Below, piece by piece: positions 1 through 7,286 of a stretch of 16,302 nucleotides of DNA. Origin of the DNA: Deltaproteobacteria bacterium (GTDB lineage: Bacteria; Desulfobacterota; Desulfarculia; Adiutricales; JAGVGV01). A model generated the notes under the pieces. That model was not told the origin of the DNA, made no database searches, and was given only the letters and a program-made list of their open reading frames with translations. The stretch covers positions 1 through 16,302 of the forward strand of contig JADFXS010000026.1 in the NCBI GenBank assembly GCA_015233515.1. The letters run 5' to 3'. The position numbers and the translations under genes were made by a program. The first letter of the stretch is position 1, and every line of letters starts with the position of its first letter.

Positions 1-2373
1 ATGGCTGGTTCCTCCCAGGAGTTTTTCTATCTGCCGGATGAGATACTCAGCCTCGGCGGCCGGGCTGGCTAACACGGCTGTCGTCAGTTTAGGGGGGCCT
101 TTGGCTTCCGAGGTCAAATCCGGCCGGTCGGAGTTGCGGTTGTGGGCAATAACCTGACAAGCCGCCTTGATAATGGTTTCCGTACTGCGGTAATTCCTGG
201 TCAGGCGTACTTGCCGGACATGGGAGTAGTCATTTTTGAAACGTTGAAAATAGGCCGCATCCGCGCCGCGAAATCCGTATATGGCCTGGTCCGGATCACC
301 AATGACCGTCAGGTTGGGTTTCGGGGCGGCCGCAAGTAATCTGGTCAATCTATATTGAGCAAGATTCAGATCCTGATATTCATCGATCAGGATAAACGGA
401 TAGCGGCGGCGCCAGCTGTCCAGGAGATCGGGCTTGGTTTCCAAAACGGCCACGGTCCTGGTAACCAGATCGTCGAAATCCAGCGCGGGAATCGCGGCCA
501 TCGCCACTTCATATCGACCGAATACCCGGGCCAACTCCGCATCAGACTGATCCCCGGGCCCGGTCAGACGCTGTTTGGCCAAGGATATGGCTTCCAGCAA
601 GGCCGGGGCTTTGAATGAGCCGCCGATCGCCGCTTGTTTGGCGACGAGCAGACGTTCTTCTTCGGACAGAATTCGAAGCTTTGCGCCTAGATGCTCGGTA
701 AGGATACATAAACCCAGGGCATGGAAGGTCATAACCGGCACTTGTTTTAAATCCGGTCGGAAAGGCAGGTCGCCGGCCAGCCTGGCGGACATCTCCCGCG
801 CGGCCTGGCGAGTAAAGGTAATGCCGAGGATTTCTCGCGGCTTGGCTTGACCTTCCCTGACCAACCAGGCGATGCGTCTGGTTAAAACCTTGGTCTTGCC
901 GGTCCCGGGTCCGGCCACTATGTATAGAGGACCCGGACCACAGATCACGGCGGCGCGTTGTTCCGGATTAAGATCGTCCAGTAGCGGATCACTGGCGGAC
1001 AATATTGATGGAGCCTGGGCCGGGATCAGTTCCGCCTCGGCCCGAGGAGTTTTATCCGAAGTAAGCGCCGGCTTGGATCGGATAGTCGCCGTCTTTTTTT
1101 TTCGAGACTCCGGTCCATTTGGGAATAATGATACCTGCCCAACCAGGGCGGCTCTTTCTCCGGGGGTAAACAAACCAACCCAGCCGAACTCGCCGTCATA
1201 ACCGGGTCGGGCCTGGATTTGGCCTCGACGCATGCGGTCGACGGCTTCGGCGATCAGATCGCCGCCGGCTTGCCTGATATCGGACAAGGATATTTCCCTC
1301 AGGATGCCTAGTTCCGGACCCAATACGTTCAGCAAGTGTTCATAAATTTCCGCGACGCGTTTGGTATTCGGTCCTTGGTCCAAGACTTCGGCCAGGACCT
1401 CGGTCAAAGGCACTAAACTATGATAAGGCGGTGCACTCGACGGTCGGATTCCTTTGGGGCGATCGGCTAATTCTATTACCCGATTCATGACTCCCACGGT
1501 GACCGGTCGGCCGCAAACCGGGCATATTCCGGCATGACCTTGGGTTTCTTCAGGTTCCAGGCAAACCTGGCATTTGCGGTGCCCGTCCAAATGGTATTTG
1601 CCTTCCTCCGGATAGAATTCGATGGTCCCCCCGAAACCACCTCGACCCTTCATGGCCCGGATCATGTCCGGATAAGAAAGATCGCTATTGAACAGGTTGG
1701 CTTCCCGGCCGATCTTATCCGGGCTGTGAGCATCGGAATTGGATACCAAGACAAACCTGTCCAGAGCGCTAAGGCGCCAGTTCATGGGCGGATCCGATGA
1801 CAGACCGGTTTCCAAGGCCGTAATTTGATCGGTTAAATCCTCGAAGCATTCTTCCAGAGTGTCAAAACCGCTTTGTGAACCAAGAAGGGAAAACCACGGC
1901 GTCCAGATATGAGCCGGGATCAAGAAAGCCTCGGGCGAGGCTTCCAGGCATAGAGCCAGAAGATTACGAACGTCCAAGCCGAGAATGGGCCGGCCGTCGG
2001 ATTTGATGTTACCGATGGTTTCCAGCTTGGTGTTCAAGCGTCGGGCGCTGGCCAGATCAGGCATCAGGATAACGGAGTGAATTTTACGAACGCGGCCGTT
2101 TTTTTTATAAATACAGGATATTTCACCGGAAAGCATAAAGCGGGCTTGCCCGCCGCCCGGCTGGGCATATTCCGGTCGGAGACGAAACAAACCTTCTTCG
2201 GCGGCCAGTAAATGCTCCTCTATTTCCGCCAACCATTGAGGGTGAGTCAAATCTCCCGTGCCCAGGACTTTTATTCCTTTACGACCCGCCCACCAATCCA
2301 ACGTGGGCAGGTTTAAATTTCGGGCGGTAGCCCTGGAAAATCGGGAATGAATATGTAGATCGGCATTGAACAA
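1..2373 (-). CDS. EndoQ-like PHP nuclease fused to UvrD-type helicase, C-terminus cut by window edge
   Basis: Reads on the minus strand from a TTG at 2373 with no stop to base 1, giving 791 visible residues. The TTG is chosen because GGAGG (2384-2380) lies 6 nt upstream and DLHIHS follows at residues 5-10. Residues 1 to about 400 look like endonuclease Q (TIGR00375, PHP fold): DLHIHS, GTGDLTHPQWL, a PAHIWTPW stretch, NSDAHS, and a zinc-finger pattern C268-x2-C271...C284-x2-C287. EndoQ is known to nick beside deaminated bases and abasic sites. A basic linker (about 410-455) leads into a superfamily 1 helicase: LNPEQ Q-motif 468-472, Walker A GPGTGKT 488-494, DEYQD 664-668, then IGDPDQAIYGFRG and LTRNYRST. 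The later motifs fall outside the window. Nick-and-unwind repair by one chain is inference. It follows dinB on the same strand, 173 nt downstream. Confidence 0.88.
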   Translation of the reverse strand, partial: MFNADLHIHSRFSRATARNLNLPTLDWWAGRKGIKVLGTGDLTHPQWLAEIEEHLLAAEEGLFRLRPEYAQPGGGQARFMLSGEISCIYKKNGRVRKIHSVILMPDLASARRLNTKLETIGNIKSDGRPILGLDVRNLLALCLEASPEAFLIPAHIWTPWFSLLGSQSGFDTLEECFEDLTDQITALETGLSSDPPMNWRLSALDRFVLVSNSDAHSPDKIGREANLFNSDLSYPDMIRAMKGRGGFGGTIEFYPEEGKYHLDGHRKCQVCLEPEETQGHAGICPVCGRPVTVGVMNRVIELADRPKGIRPSSAPPYHSLVPLTEVLAEVLDQGPNTKRVAEIYEHLLNVLGPELGILREISLSDIRQAGGDLIAEAVDRMRRGQIQARPGYDGEFGWVGLFTPGERAALVGQVSLFPNGPESRKKKTATIRSKPALTSDKTPRAEAELIPAQAPSILSASDPLLDDLNPEQRAAVICGPGPLYIVAGPGTGKTKVLTRRIAWLVREGQAKPREILGITFTRQAAREMSARLAGDLPFRPDLKQVPVMTFHALGLCILTEHLGAKLRILSEEERLLVAKQAAIGGSFKAPALLEAISLAKQRLTGPGDQSDAELARVFGRYEVAMAAIPALDFDDLVTRTVAVLETKPDLLDSWRRRYPFILIDEYQDLNLAQYRLTRLLAAAPKPNLTVIGDPDQAIYGFRGADAAYFQRFKNDYSHVRQVRLTRNYRSTETIIKAACQVIAHNRNSDRPDLTSEAKGPPKLTTAVLASPAAEAEYLIRQIEKLLGGTSH

Positions 2374-2442
2374 AGAAGGCCTCCAAGATGGAAATCAAGC
2401 CAACATATCTCAGGGGTAGTGGAAAAGAAATAGTTTTCTCAC

Positions 2443-2467
2443 TCCCTAATTCACTACTTGCGGGCAT
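2443..2467. repeat. Half copy of the dispersed inverted-repeat element
   Basis: This stretch between dinB and the nuclease-helicase gene, starting tccctaattcactacttgcg and running on into ggcat, matches the reverse complement of the right arm and loop of the inverted repeat at 4692-4741 with only one or two differences. Here the partner arm is missing or decayed, so it is a single arm rather than a perfect palindrome. It is non-coding in this position, 70 nt upstream of the TTG start at 2373. Confidence 0.6.
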
Positions 2468-2546
2468 TGTGGCACGTTACTCCCGGCTGTAACGCTTGTT
2501 TTGCTAAGGATTTCTGCGCCCGCGAAATGGGCGTTAACCGGTCTGT

Positions 2547-3728
2547 TCAATCTTCTTTTAATAAAGTGGCCGGTAGTATCGCTCGTTCGCCGTATTTTTG
2601 GGTGATGCGGTCCAGGGCTTGATTCAGTTGGTGAGGTCGACTCGAAGGGCGCAGTTCTTCAAAAAGGCTGGGTGCTTCGGCTTCCTCCGGAGCCGTTAAG
2701 CCTGAAAGGGAGACCCCTAGTAGGCGGACCGGTCTCTGGCCTACGGCGGTTTTGGCTATGAGGCGGCCAAGGCTCTGGTAGATTTGTTTCGATTCATCCG
2801 TGGGGCGAGGCAGACTTTCGGCTCGGGTGATCTGAGTGAAGTCGCTGTATTTGACCTTCAGAGTCACGGTTCGGCATATAAAACCATTTCGTCGCAATCG
2901 TCGGGAAACCCTGGTAGTCAGCCAGAGAAGTTCCCGACGGGCGGCTTCAATATCCAATAGGTCCACAGGGTAAGTTTCTTCGGCGCCGATGGATTTGATT
3001 TCCCGCTCCGGATTGACATCGCGTTCGTCAAAACCTTGGGCCAAGAGTTTCAGTTGGCGCCCGTGTGGTCCGAACCGACGTTCTAAGAGCTGCCTCGGCG
3101 CCCGGGCTACGTCACCCACGGTTTCCATACCTAGTAAATTCAACGCTTTTTGGGTGGCTCGGCCCACGCCCCAAAGTTTAGTCAACGGAAGGCTGGACAT
3201 GAATGAGGAAACGTTTTGGGGGGCAATTATAGTCAGGCCATCCGGTTTGTTGAGATCTGAAGCAATCTTGGCCACCAGTTTACTGGGGGCGACGCCGGCG
3301 GATACGGTTAATCCGATTTCCGTTCGCACCAATCGACGGATTTCTTGAGCTATTTCCACGGCCGAACCGAACAAGGCCGCCGACGCTGTGACGTCCAAAA
3401 AGGCTTCATCCAGGGAGAGCGGCTCAACCAGTGGAGTGAAGCGTCGGAATATTTCAAAAATACATGTGGAAATTTCCTTGTACCGGCTCATACGCACCGG
3501 AAGAAAAACCCCATGAGGGCATAAGCGCCGGGCGGTAACTATCGGCAGAGCGGAGTGAACGCCATATTTTCGGGCTTCGTACGAAGCCGCGGAAACAACT
3601 CCCCTATTGGTCGACCCGCCCACAATGACCGGTCGGCCCTTGAGGTCAGGGTGATCCAAGACTTCCACCGAGGCGTAAAAAGCATCCATGTCCAAATGGA
3701 TGATGGATTTGTGTGTAGGGGAACTCAT
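2547..3728 (-). CDS. dinB: DNA polymerase IV (Y-family translesion polymerase)
   Basis: A 393-residue Y-family polymerase that copies damaged template with low fidelity. The palm motif IIHLDMDAFYASVE gives metal ligand D13 and a likely steric gate at Y18. The second catalytic motif SLDEAFLDV gives D107 and E108. Helix-hairpin-helix-like sequence (LWGVGRATQKALNLLGMETVGDVA) and a little-finger domain follow. Near the C-terminus APSLFEEL resembles a beta-clamp binding motif, followed by the family's usual LDRITQKYGERAI tail. Length is normal and all catalytic residues are present, so it should be active. The ribosome site is weak. A 20-bp palindrome sits just upstream of the start and may be its operator. 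It lies between a LOG-family gene and an EndoQ-UvrD fusion on the same strand. Confidence 0.95.
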   Translation of the reverse strand: MSSPTHKSIIHLDMDAFYASVEVLDHPDLKGRPVIVGGSTNRGVVSAASYEARKYGVHSALPIVTARRLCPHGVFLPVRMSRYKEISTCIFEIFRRFTPLVEPLSLDEAFLDVTASAALFGSAVEIAQEIRRLVRTEIGLTVSAGVAPSKLVAKIASDLNKPDGLTIIAPQNVSSFMSSLPLTKLWGVGRATQKALNLLGMETVGDVARAPRQLLERRFGPHGRQLKLLAQGFDERDVNPEREIKSIGAEETYPVDLLDIEAARRELLWLTTRVSRRLRRNGFICRTVTLKVKYSDFTQITRAESLPRPTDESKQIYQSLGRLIAKTAVGQRPVRLLGVSLSGLTAPEEAEAPSLFEELRPSSRPHQLNQALDRITQKYGERAILPATLLKED

Positions 3729-3739
3729 ATCTTTATCAG

Positions 3740-3759
3740 GTTAAAAAGCACTTTTTAAC
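3740..3759. promoter_or_regulatory. Perfect 20-bp palindrome upstream of dinB, possible operator
   Basis: The arms GTTAAAAAG (3740-3748) and CTTTTTAAC (3751-3759) are perfectly complementary around a CA spacer. The palindrome ends 11 nt upstream of the dinB start codon, and a TATTATAAA stretch that could be a -10 region lies just before it on the minus strand. A 2-nt loop suits a DNA operator better than an RNA hairpin. It does not match the E. coli or Bacillus LexA boxes, so an SOS role is only a guess. Confidence 0.35.
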
Positions 3760-3809
3760 AATGTTTTATAATAGCCGGACCTTGACTTGGGAAGATAACA
3801 AACATAAAA

Positions 3810-4484
3810 TTAAAGGATTACGGTCTTACGGATGATTTTTATCACCTCCTCGGGTTCATCGATGACCTGGAGGATGTCAACGTCATCCGGGGATATCCGT
3901 TTTTGGGCCAGCAAGGTATCCTTAATCCAATTAACCAAGCCACCCCAATATTTCGAATCCATGAGAACAACTGGAAAGGGACGGATGCGTTTGGTTTGAA
4001 TCAAGGTTACGGCTTCGAAAAGTTCGTCCAGAGTTCCGAATCCGCCGGGCATAATAATATAAGCCATGGCGTATTTGACAAACATGACCTTTCGAACGAA
4101 GAAATAATGAAAATTCATTTTGAGGTTGGAGTACTGATTGGGAAACTGCTCATGAGGCAGTTCGATGTTCAATCCTATGCTTTGGCCGCCGACTTCCGCC
4201 GCTCCTTTATTGGCGGCTTCCATTACTCCTCCTCCCCCGCCGGAGATGATTCCGTATCCGGCTTCGGCCAAACCTTTGGCTACAGCCATGGTTTTTTGAT
4301 ATATTTCTTCTTCGGGTTTGATGCGGGCCGACCCGAAAATGCTGACACAGGGACCAACCTTGCTTAAAACTTCAATAGCTTCCACGAATTCGGCCATGAT
4401 CTTGAAGATGCGCCATGACTCGCCGATCTGCAGTTCGTCGATGGGCCAGGGGTCCAAATGTGTCTTGTGTTTGATGGTGGTCAT
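3810..4484 (-). CDS. LOG-family protein (TIGR00730), nucleoside monophosphate phosphoribohydrolase-like
   Basis: A 224-residue Rossmann-fold protein of the family once called lysine decarboxylase-like. Characterised members release the base from nucleoside 5'-monophosphates, including cytokinin precursors. The diagnostic motif PGGFGTLDE is at 146-154 and the glycine-rich SGGGGGVME at 81-89; CVSIFGSAR near residue 46 is the first strand and loop of the fold. The ATG at 4484 is supported by AAGGAG (4495-4490) 5 nt upstream. It is the first gene of the minus-strand group with dinB (81 nt gap). In bacteria the substrate is often unknown. Breakdown of damaged nucleotides would fit the repair neighbours but is only inference. 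Confidence 0.87.
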   Translation of the reverse strand: MTTIKHKTHLDPWPIDELQIGESWRIFKIMAEFVEAIEVLSKVGPCVSIFGSARIKPEEEIYQKTMAVAKGLAEAGYGIISGGGGGVMEAANKGAAEVGGQSIGLNIELPHEQFPNQYSNLKMNFHYFFVRKVMFVKYAMAYIIMPGGFGTLDELFEAVTLIQTKRIRPFPVVLMDSKYWGGLVNWIKDTLLAQKRISPDDVDILQVIDEPEEVIKIIRKTVIL

Positions 4485-4648
4485 GATCTCTCCTTAACAG
4501 GGGCTTGGTTATATAGTGCTTCTTCGCTGGGGTTGTATGGTTCAGCCTTGTCGGCCGAAAGGCCTTCAACCAGGTTATTTACTCGGCGGATTCGAGTCAA
4601 AAGGTCATATCGATTTTCCAACGGCCATATTCGCTACCTCTATTTTAT

Positions 4649-4678
4649 ATTTTACCATCGATATATCTAAAACTTCAA
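4649..4678 (-). promoter_or_regulatory. Candidate sigma70 promoter for the LOG-dinB gene group
   Basis: On the minus strand TTGAAG (4678-4673) is followed after 18 nt by TAAAAT (4654-4649), in an AT-rich block upstream of the LOG gene. Spacing is acceptable and the matches are partial, so this is a moderate candidate. Confidence 0.35.
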
Positions 4679-4691
4679 ATAGCCCACGACC

Positions 4692-4741
4692 CCCTAATTC
4701 ACCACTTGCGCGCCTCGATGCCCGCAAGTGGTGAATTAGGG
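4692..4741. repeat. Perfect 19-bp inverted repeat, REP or MITE-like
   Basis: The left arm ccctaattcaccacttgcg (4692-4710) and its exact reverse complement (4723-4741) flank a 12-nt loop (4711-4722). One arm recurs with one mismatch at 2444-2462, and the right arm plus loop extends that match to about 25 nt, so this is a dispersed element and not just an operator. It sits between two divergent transcription units, 13 nt upstream of a -35 box. As RNA it would form a stable hairpin, but there is no U-tract, so a simple terminator is less likely. Confidence 0.75.
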
Positions 4742-4754
4742 ACGGGCTTTAAGA

Positions 4755-4783
4755 TTGACGATCCCGTGGGGCTCCTCTATAAT
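4755..4783 (+). promoter_or_regulatory. Strong sigma70-type promoter of the polysaccharide export operon
   Basis: TTGACG (4755-4760), exactly 17 nt, then a consensus TATAAT (4778-4783). Transcription would begin near 4790 and read into the ABC permease gene. It is the best promoter match in the window and the only good one ahead of the four-gene operon ending at 11911. Confidence 0.75.
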
Positions 4784-4874
4784 CCGCCCAGTTTGGTCGG
4801 AGGATAGGCAACATTCGTGACAGACCCGAACGTTGGACCGCGGCCGACAACGACTTGGCGACAATAGAGCGCCA

Positions 4875-5711
4875 ATGGCGTTTTGGGCTTCGAACAACTT
4901 TTTTGGACTTGAAATGGGAGGCATGCTCGCAAGTGCCTGGCGATTCAGGCATTTCATAATATCGTCCATCGTCACCGAGTTTCGTCTTCGCTTTGCGCGC
5001 AGCCGGCTGGGCGGGTTTTGGATGATCTTGCATCCGCTTACGCAGGTTATGATGTACGCGCTCATTCTCTCCTCGCTGCTTTCCGCCAAGCTTCCGGGCA
5101 TCGTCAATAACAAGCACGCTTACGCCATCTATCTGACCGCCGGTATCTTGGCGTGGTCGCTGTTCACCGAGGTCATCAACCGCTGTTTAACTTTATTTAT
5201 AGATAATGGGAACCTGATGAAAAAGGCGAAGTTCCCTAAAATCACCCTGCCGCTGATTGTTACCGGAATTGCCCTGGTCAACAACGTCCTGCTTTTGGCC
5301 GCCATTTTGGCCATATTCACCCTGCTGGGGCATTTTCCCGGCGCGGCGGCGCTCTGGCTGCCGATCCTGATGGCCATTACCCTGGCCTTTGGACTTGGGC
5401 TGGGGTTGATCCTCGGCGTGCTGAACGTCTTCCTACGCGATATCGGTCAGCTTGTTCCGGTGCTGCTGCAACTCGGTTTTTGGTTTACCCCCATTGCCTA
5501 TATGACCTCGATAATCCCGGAAAATTATCGGGGATGGATGACGCTGAATCCGATGTATCACATCGTCGAGAATTACCAAAGCGTCCTAGTTTTCAACCAT
5601 ATGCCCGACGGGATCAGGCTGGCCGTTGTCGGCTTGCTGAGTCTGCTGGCCCTGGCTCTGGCTTTGTTTCTGTTCCGCAAGGCCGCGCCTGAACTGGTGG
5701 ACGTCCTTTGA
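4875..5711 (+). CDS. wzm: ABC-2 type polysaccharide export permease (Wzm/KpsM/RfbD family)
   Basis: Membrane channel half of an ABC exporter that moves a finished lipid-linked polysaccharide across the inner membrane. The N-terminal cytosolic stretch RFRHFIISSIVTEFRLRFAR followed by RLGGFWMILHPL is typical of the family. About six membrane helices follow, with the signature RDIGQLVPVLLQLGFWFTPIAY in the second half. The open frame runs from a TTG at 4833; ATGs at 4875, 4914 and 4923 are alternatives and none has a good ribosome site. I give 4875 (278 residues) because the length fits the family. The stop codon overlaps the TTG start of the ATPase by four bases, implying coupled translation. 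Confidence 0.88.
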   Translation: MAFWASNNFFGLEMGGMLASAWRFRHFIISSIVTEFRLRFARSRLGGFWMILHPLTQVMMYALILSSLLSAKLPGIVNNKHAYAIYLTAGILAWSLFTEVINRCLTLFIDNGNLMKKAKFPKITLPLIVTGIALVNNVLLLAAILAIFTLLGHFPGAAALWLPILMAITLAFGLGLGLILGVLNVFLRDIGQLVPVLLQLGFWFTPIAYMTSIIPENYRGWMTLNPMYHIVENYQSVLVFNHMPDGIRLAVVGLLSLLALALALFLFRKAAPELVDVL

Positions 5712-6931
5712 CGCCTATTTTGCAAGTCGAGAATATTGGCAAAGCGTATAAGCGCTATGCCGGTGAATGGAAGAGAGTGCTCTCCTGGTTTGGCGCCGAC
5801 TTTGCCCCCGTGGAAAAGCACTGGGTGCTGCGCGATGTCTCCTTTCAGCTCGCGCCGGGTGAATCCGTAGGCATCATCGGCCAAAACGGAGCCGGTAAAA
5901 GTACTTTGTTGAAAATAATTACGGGCACCGCTCGCCCCACGGAAGGGCAGGTGACGGTTCGCGGTAGCCTGGCCGCCATCCTGGAACTGGGCATGGGCTT
6001 TAATCCCGAATTGACCGGCCGGCAGAACGCCTATCACGCCGCCGGATTGATGGGTTACAGCCGGGCGCAGATTAGGGAGGCCATGCCGAGGATCGAAGCC
6101 TTTGCCGAAATAGACCGATATTTCGACCAGGCGGTCCGAACTTATTCCACCGGCATGCATGTCCGGGTGGCTTTTTCCGTCGTCACGGCGTTCCGGCCTG
6201 ATGTGCTGATCATAGACGAGGCGTTATCCGTGGGTGATACCTATTTTCAGCACAAAAGTTTTGAGCGCATCCGCGAATTTCAGAAGCAGGGCACAACCCT
6301 GTTGCTGGTCTCCCATGACCGTCACGCCATTCAATCCATATGCACTCGCGCGCTGCTTTTCGAAAAAGGCCGTCTGTGCATGGAAGGACTGCCTGAGGAA
6401 ATAAGCGACTATTACAACGCCCTGATCGCCGAGCGAGAGAGCGGTACTATTCGCCAGACCAAACTACCCGATGGCCGGTCTCAGACTATATCCGGAACCA
6501 GGGAAGCCACGGTGGAAGATATCGTGCTGCTGGACGTGCAAGATCTCCGGGTGGAAATTGTCGAGGTCGCCGCTTCCCTGACCTTGCAGGTGGACATACG
6601 CATTCATGTTGATCTACCCAGGCTGATCATGGGGTACATGATCAAGGACCACCTGGGGCAGCCCATTTACGGGACCAACACTCATCATGCCAAACAGCCC
6701 CTATCGAACTTGAAGGCGAATGATTTAGTACGTTATCGTTTTCACTTCAACGCCAACTTAGGCCCGGGTAACTACTCCATCGCCACGGCCCTGACCATGG
6801 ATGATACACATTTAGGCACTAACTACGAATGGCGCGATCTGGCCTTGCTTTTTACCGTTGAAAATAGGTCTAAAACCTTTTTCGTCGGCTCAGCCTGGAT
6901 CGAGCCGGTAATCGAGATAAATCGGCCATGA
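5708..6931 (+). CDS. wzt: ABC polysaccharide exporter ATPase with C-terminal carbohydrate-binding domain (Wzt type)
   Basis: A 407-residue nucleotide-binding subunit that powers the permease encoded just before it. Walker A GQNGAGKS is at 58-65, the signature loop is YSTGM (146-150), Walker B VLIIDEAL ends near 173, and the switch histidine is H203. Exporters without substrate recognition stop near residue 250. This one continues for about 155 residues in a beta-rich domain of the Wzt C-terminal type (IMGYMIKDHLGQPIYGTNTH, then FHFNANLGPGNYSIATAL). In E. coli O9a that domain binds the capped end of the O-antigen, which predicts that export here also requires a terminal modification. The start is TTG inside the overlap TTGA. 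The next gene begins with an ATGA-type overlap at 6928. Confidence 0.93.
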   Translation: MTPILQVENIGKAYKRYAGEWKRVLSWFGADFAPVEKHWVLRDVSFQLAPGESVGIIGQNGAGKSTLLKIITGTARPTEGQVTVRGSLAAILELGMGFNPELTGRQNAYHAAGLMGYSRAQIREAMPRIEAFAEIDRYFDQAVRTYSTGMHVRVAFSVVTAFRPDVLIIDEALSVGDTYFQHKSFERIREFQKQGTTLLLVSHDRHAIQSICTRALLFEKGRLCMEGLPEEISDYYNALIAERESGTIRQTKLPDGRSQTISGTREATVEDIVLLDVQDLRVEIVEVAASLTLQVDIRIHVDLPRLIMGYMIKDHLGQPIYGTNTHHAKQPLSNLKANDLVRYRFHFNANLGPGNYSIATALTMDDTHLGTNYEWRDLALLFTVENRSKTFFVGSAWIEPVIEINRP

Positions 6932-7221
6932 CTTTTATTTCCTACGCTCAGAATTTTGAGGACGTAATGCTCTGGCGGGCGCTGAAGCATATTGAAAAAG
7001 GTTTTTATATTGATGTCGGTGGATGGTCCCCGGATATCGATTCGGTGACACGTGCTTTTTATGAGCGTGGATGGCGAGGTATCAATATCGAACCTAATCC
7101 CTTATGGCATGAGAAATTCCTGTCACAACGACCGGATGAAATCAATTTGAAAATCGCGGTAACAGACAAGCCTGGAATGCAGGAAATGTTTTTTTTGGTA
7201 ATACTGGTTTATCCACCTTAG
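6928..7221 (+). CDS. FkbM-family methyltransferase, N-terminal part before a frameshift
   Basis: First part of an FkbM-type S-adenosylmethionine methyltransferase broken by a frame change. Residues 1-87 read as the family does: SYAQNFEDVMLWRALKHIE, then the SAM-binding strand FYIDVGG (26-32, where family members usually have VGAN), then AFYERGWRGINIEPNP. After the run of eight T at 7189-7196 the frame yields ten unrelated residues and stops at 7221. Reading one base back after the T run restores the expected FFFGNTGLSTLDD and joins the downstream part, giving a 408-residue protein ending at 8153. The ATG overlaps the stop of the ATPase gene (ATGA). It could be a pseudogene, a phase-variable gene or a sequencing error. 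Confidence 0.75.
   Translation: MTFISYAQNFEDVMLWRALKHIEKGFYIDVGGWSPDIDSVTRAFYERGWRGINIEPNPLWHEKFLSQRPDEINLKIAVTDKPGMQEMFFLVILVYPP
7189..7196 (+). other. Run of eight T at the frameshift point in the methyltransferase gene
   Basis: Upstream codons read ATG TTT TTT TTG in the first frame. The conserved continuation GNTGLSTLDD lies in the frame one base back. Nine T, or slippage by one base at replication, transcription or translation, would restore one open frame. The length of the run and the sharpness of the break point to this tract as the cause. Confidence 0.8.
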
Positions 7222-7286
7222 ATGACAAAATCGCGGCCGGACATGTCGACTCCGGTTTCGATGTCGAGCGTCAGAATGTCACCACG

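Larger units (their letters stand above)
4485..4874. other. Divergent intergenic control region, 390 bases
   Basis: No convincing gene is seen here. From left to right it holds the ribosome site of the LOG gene, an AT-rich block with a candidate leftward promoter (4649-4678), the perfect inverted repeat (4692-4741), a strong rightward promoter (4755-4783), and a leader of roughly 85 bases before the ATG chosen for the exporter operon. Short open frames in it lack ribosome sites and recognisable sequence. Confidence 0.6.

Noticed and set aside
3903..4367. A 154-residue open frame opposite the LOG gene
   Set aside because: The minus-strand frame carries the PGGFGTLDE family motif and a good ribosome site; the plus-strand frame has neither.
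4736..5117. Two overlapping minus-strand open frames across the permease start
   Set aside because: They run against a strong plus-strand promoter and the conserved N-terminal part of the permease, and have no family features.
5573..6160. A 195-residue open frame on the minus strand
   Set aside because: It is antisense to the end of the permease and the conserved nucleotide-binding part of the ATPase; both are plainly coding on the plus strand.
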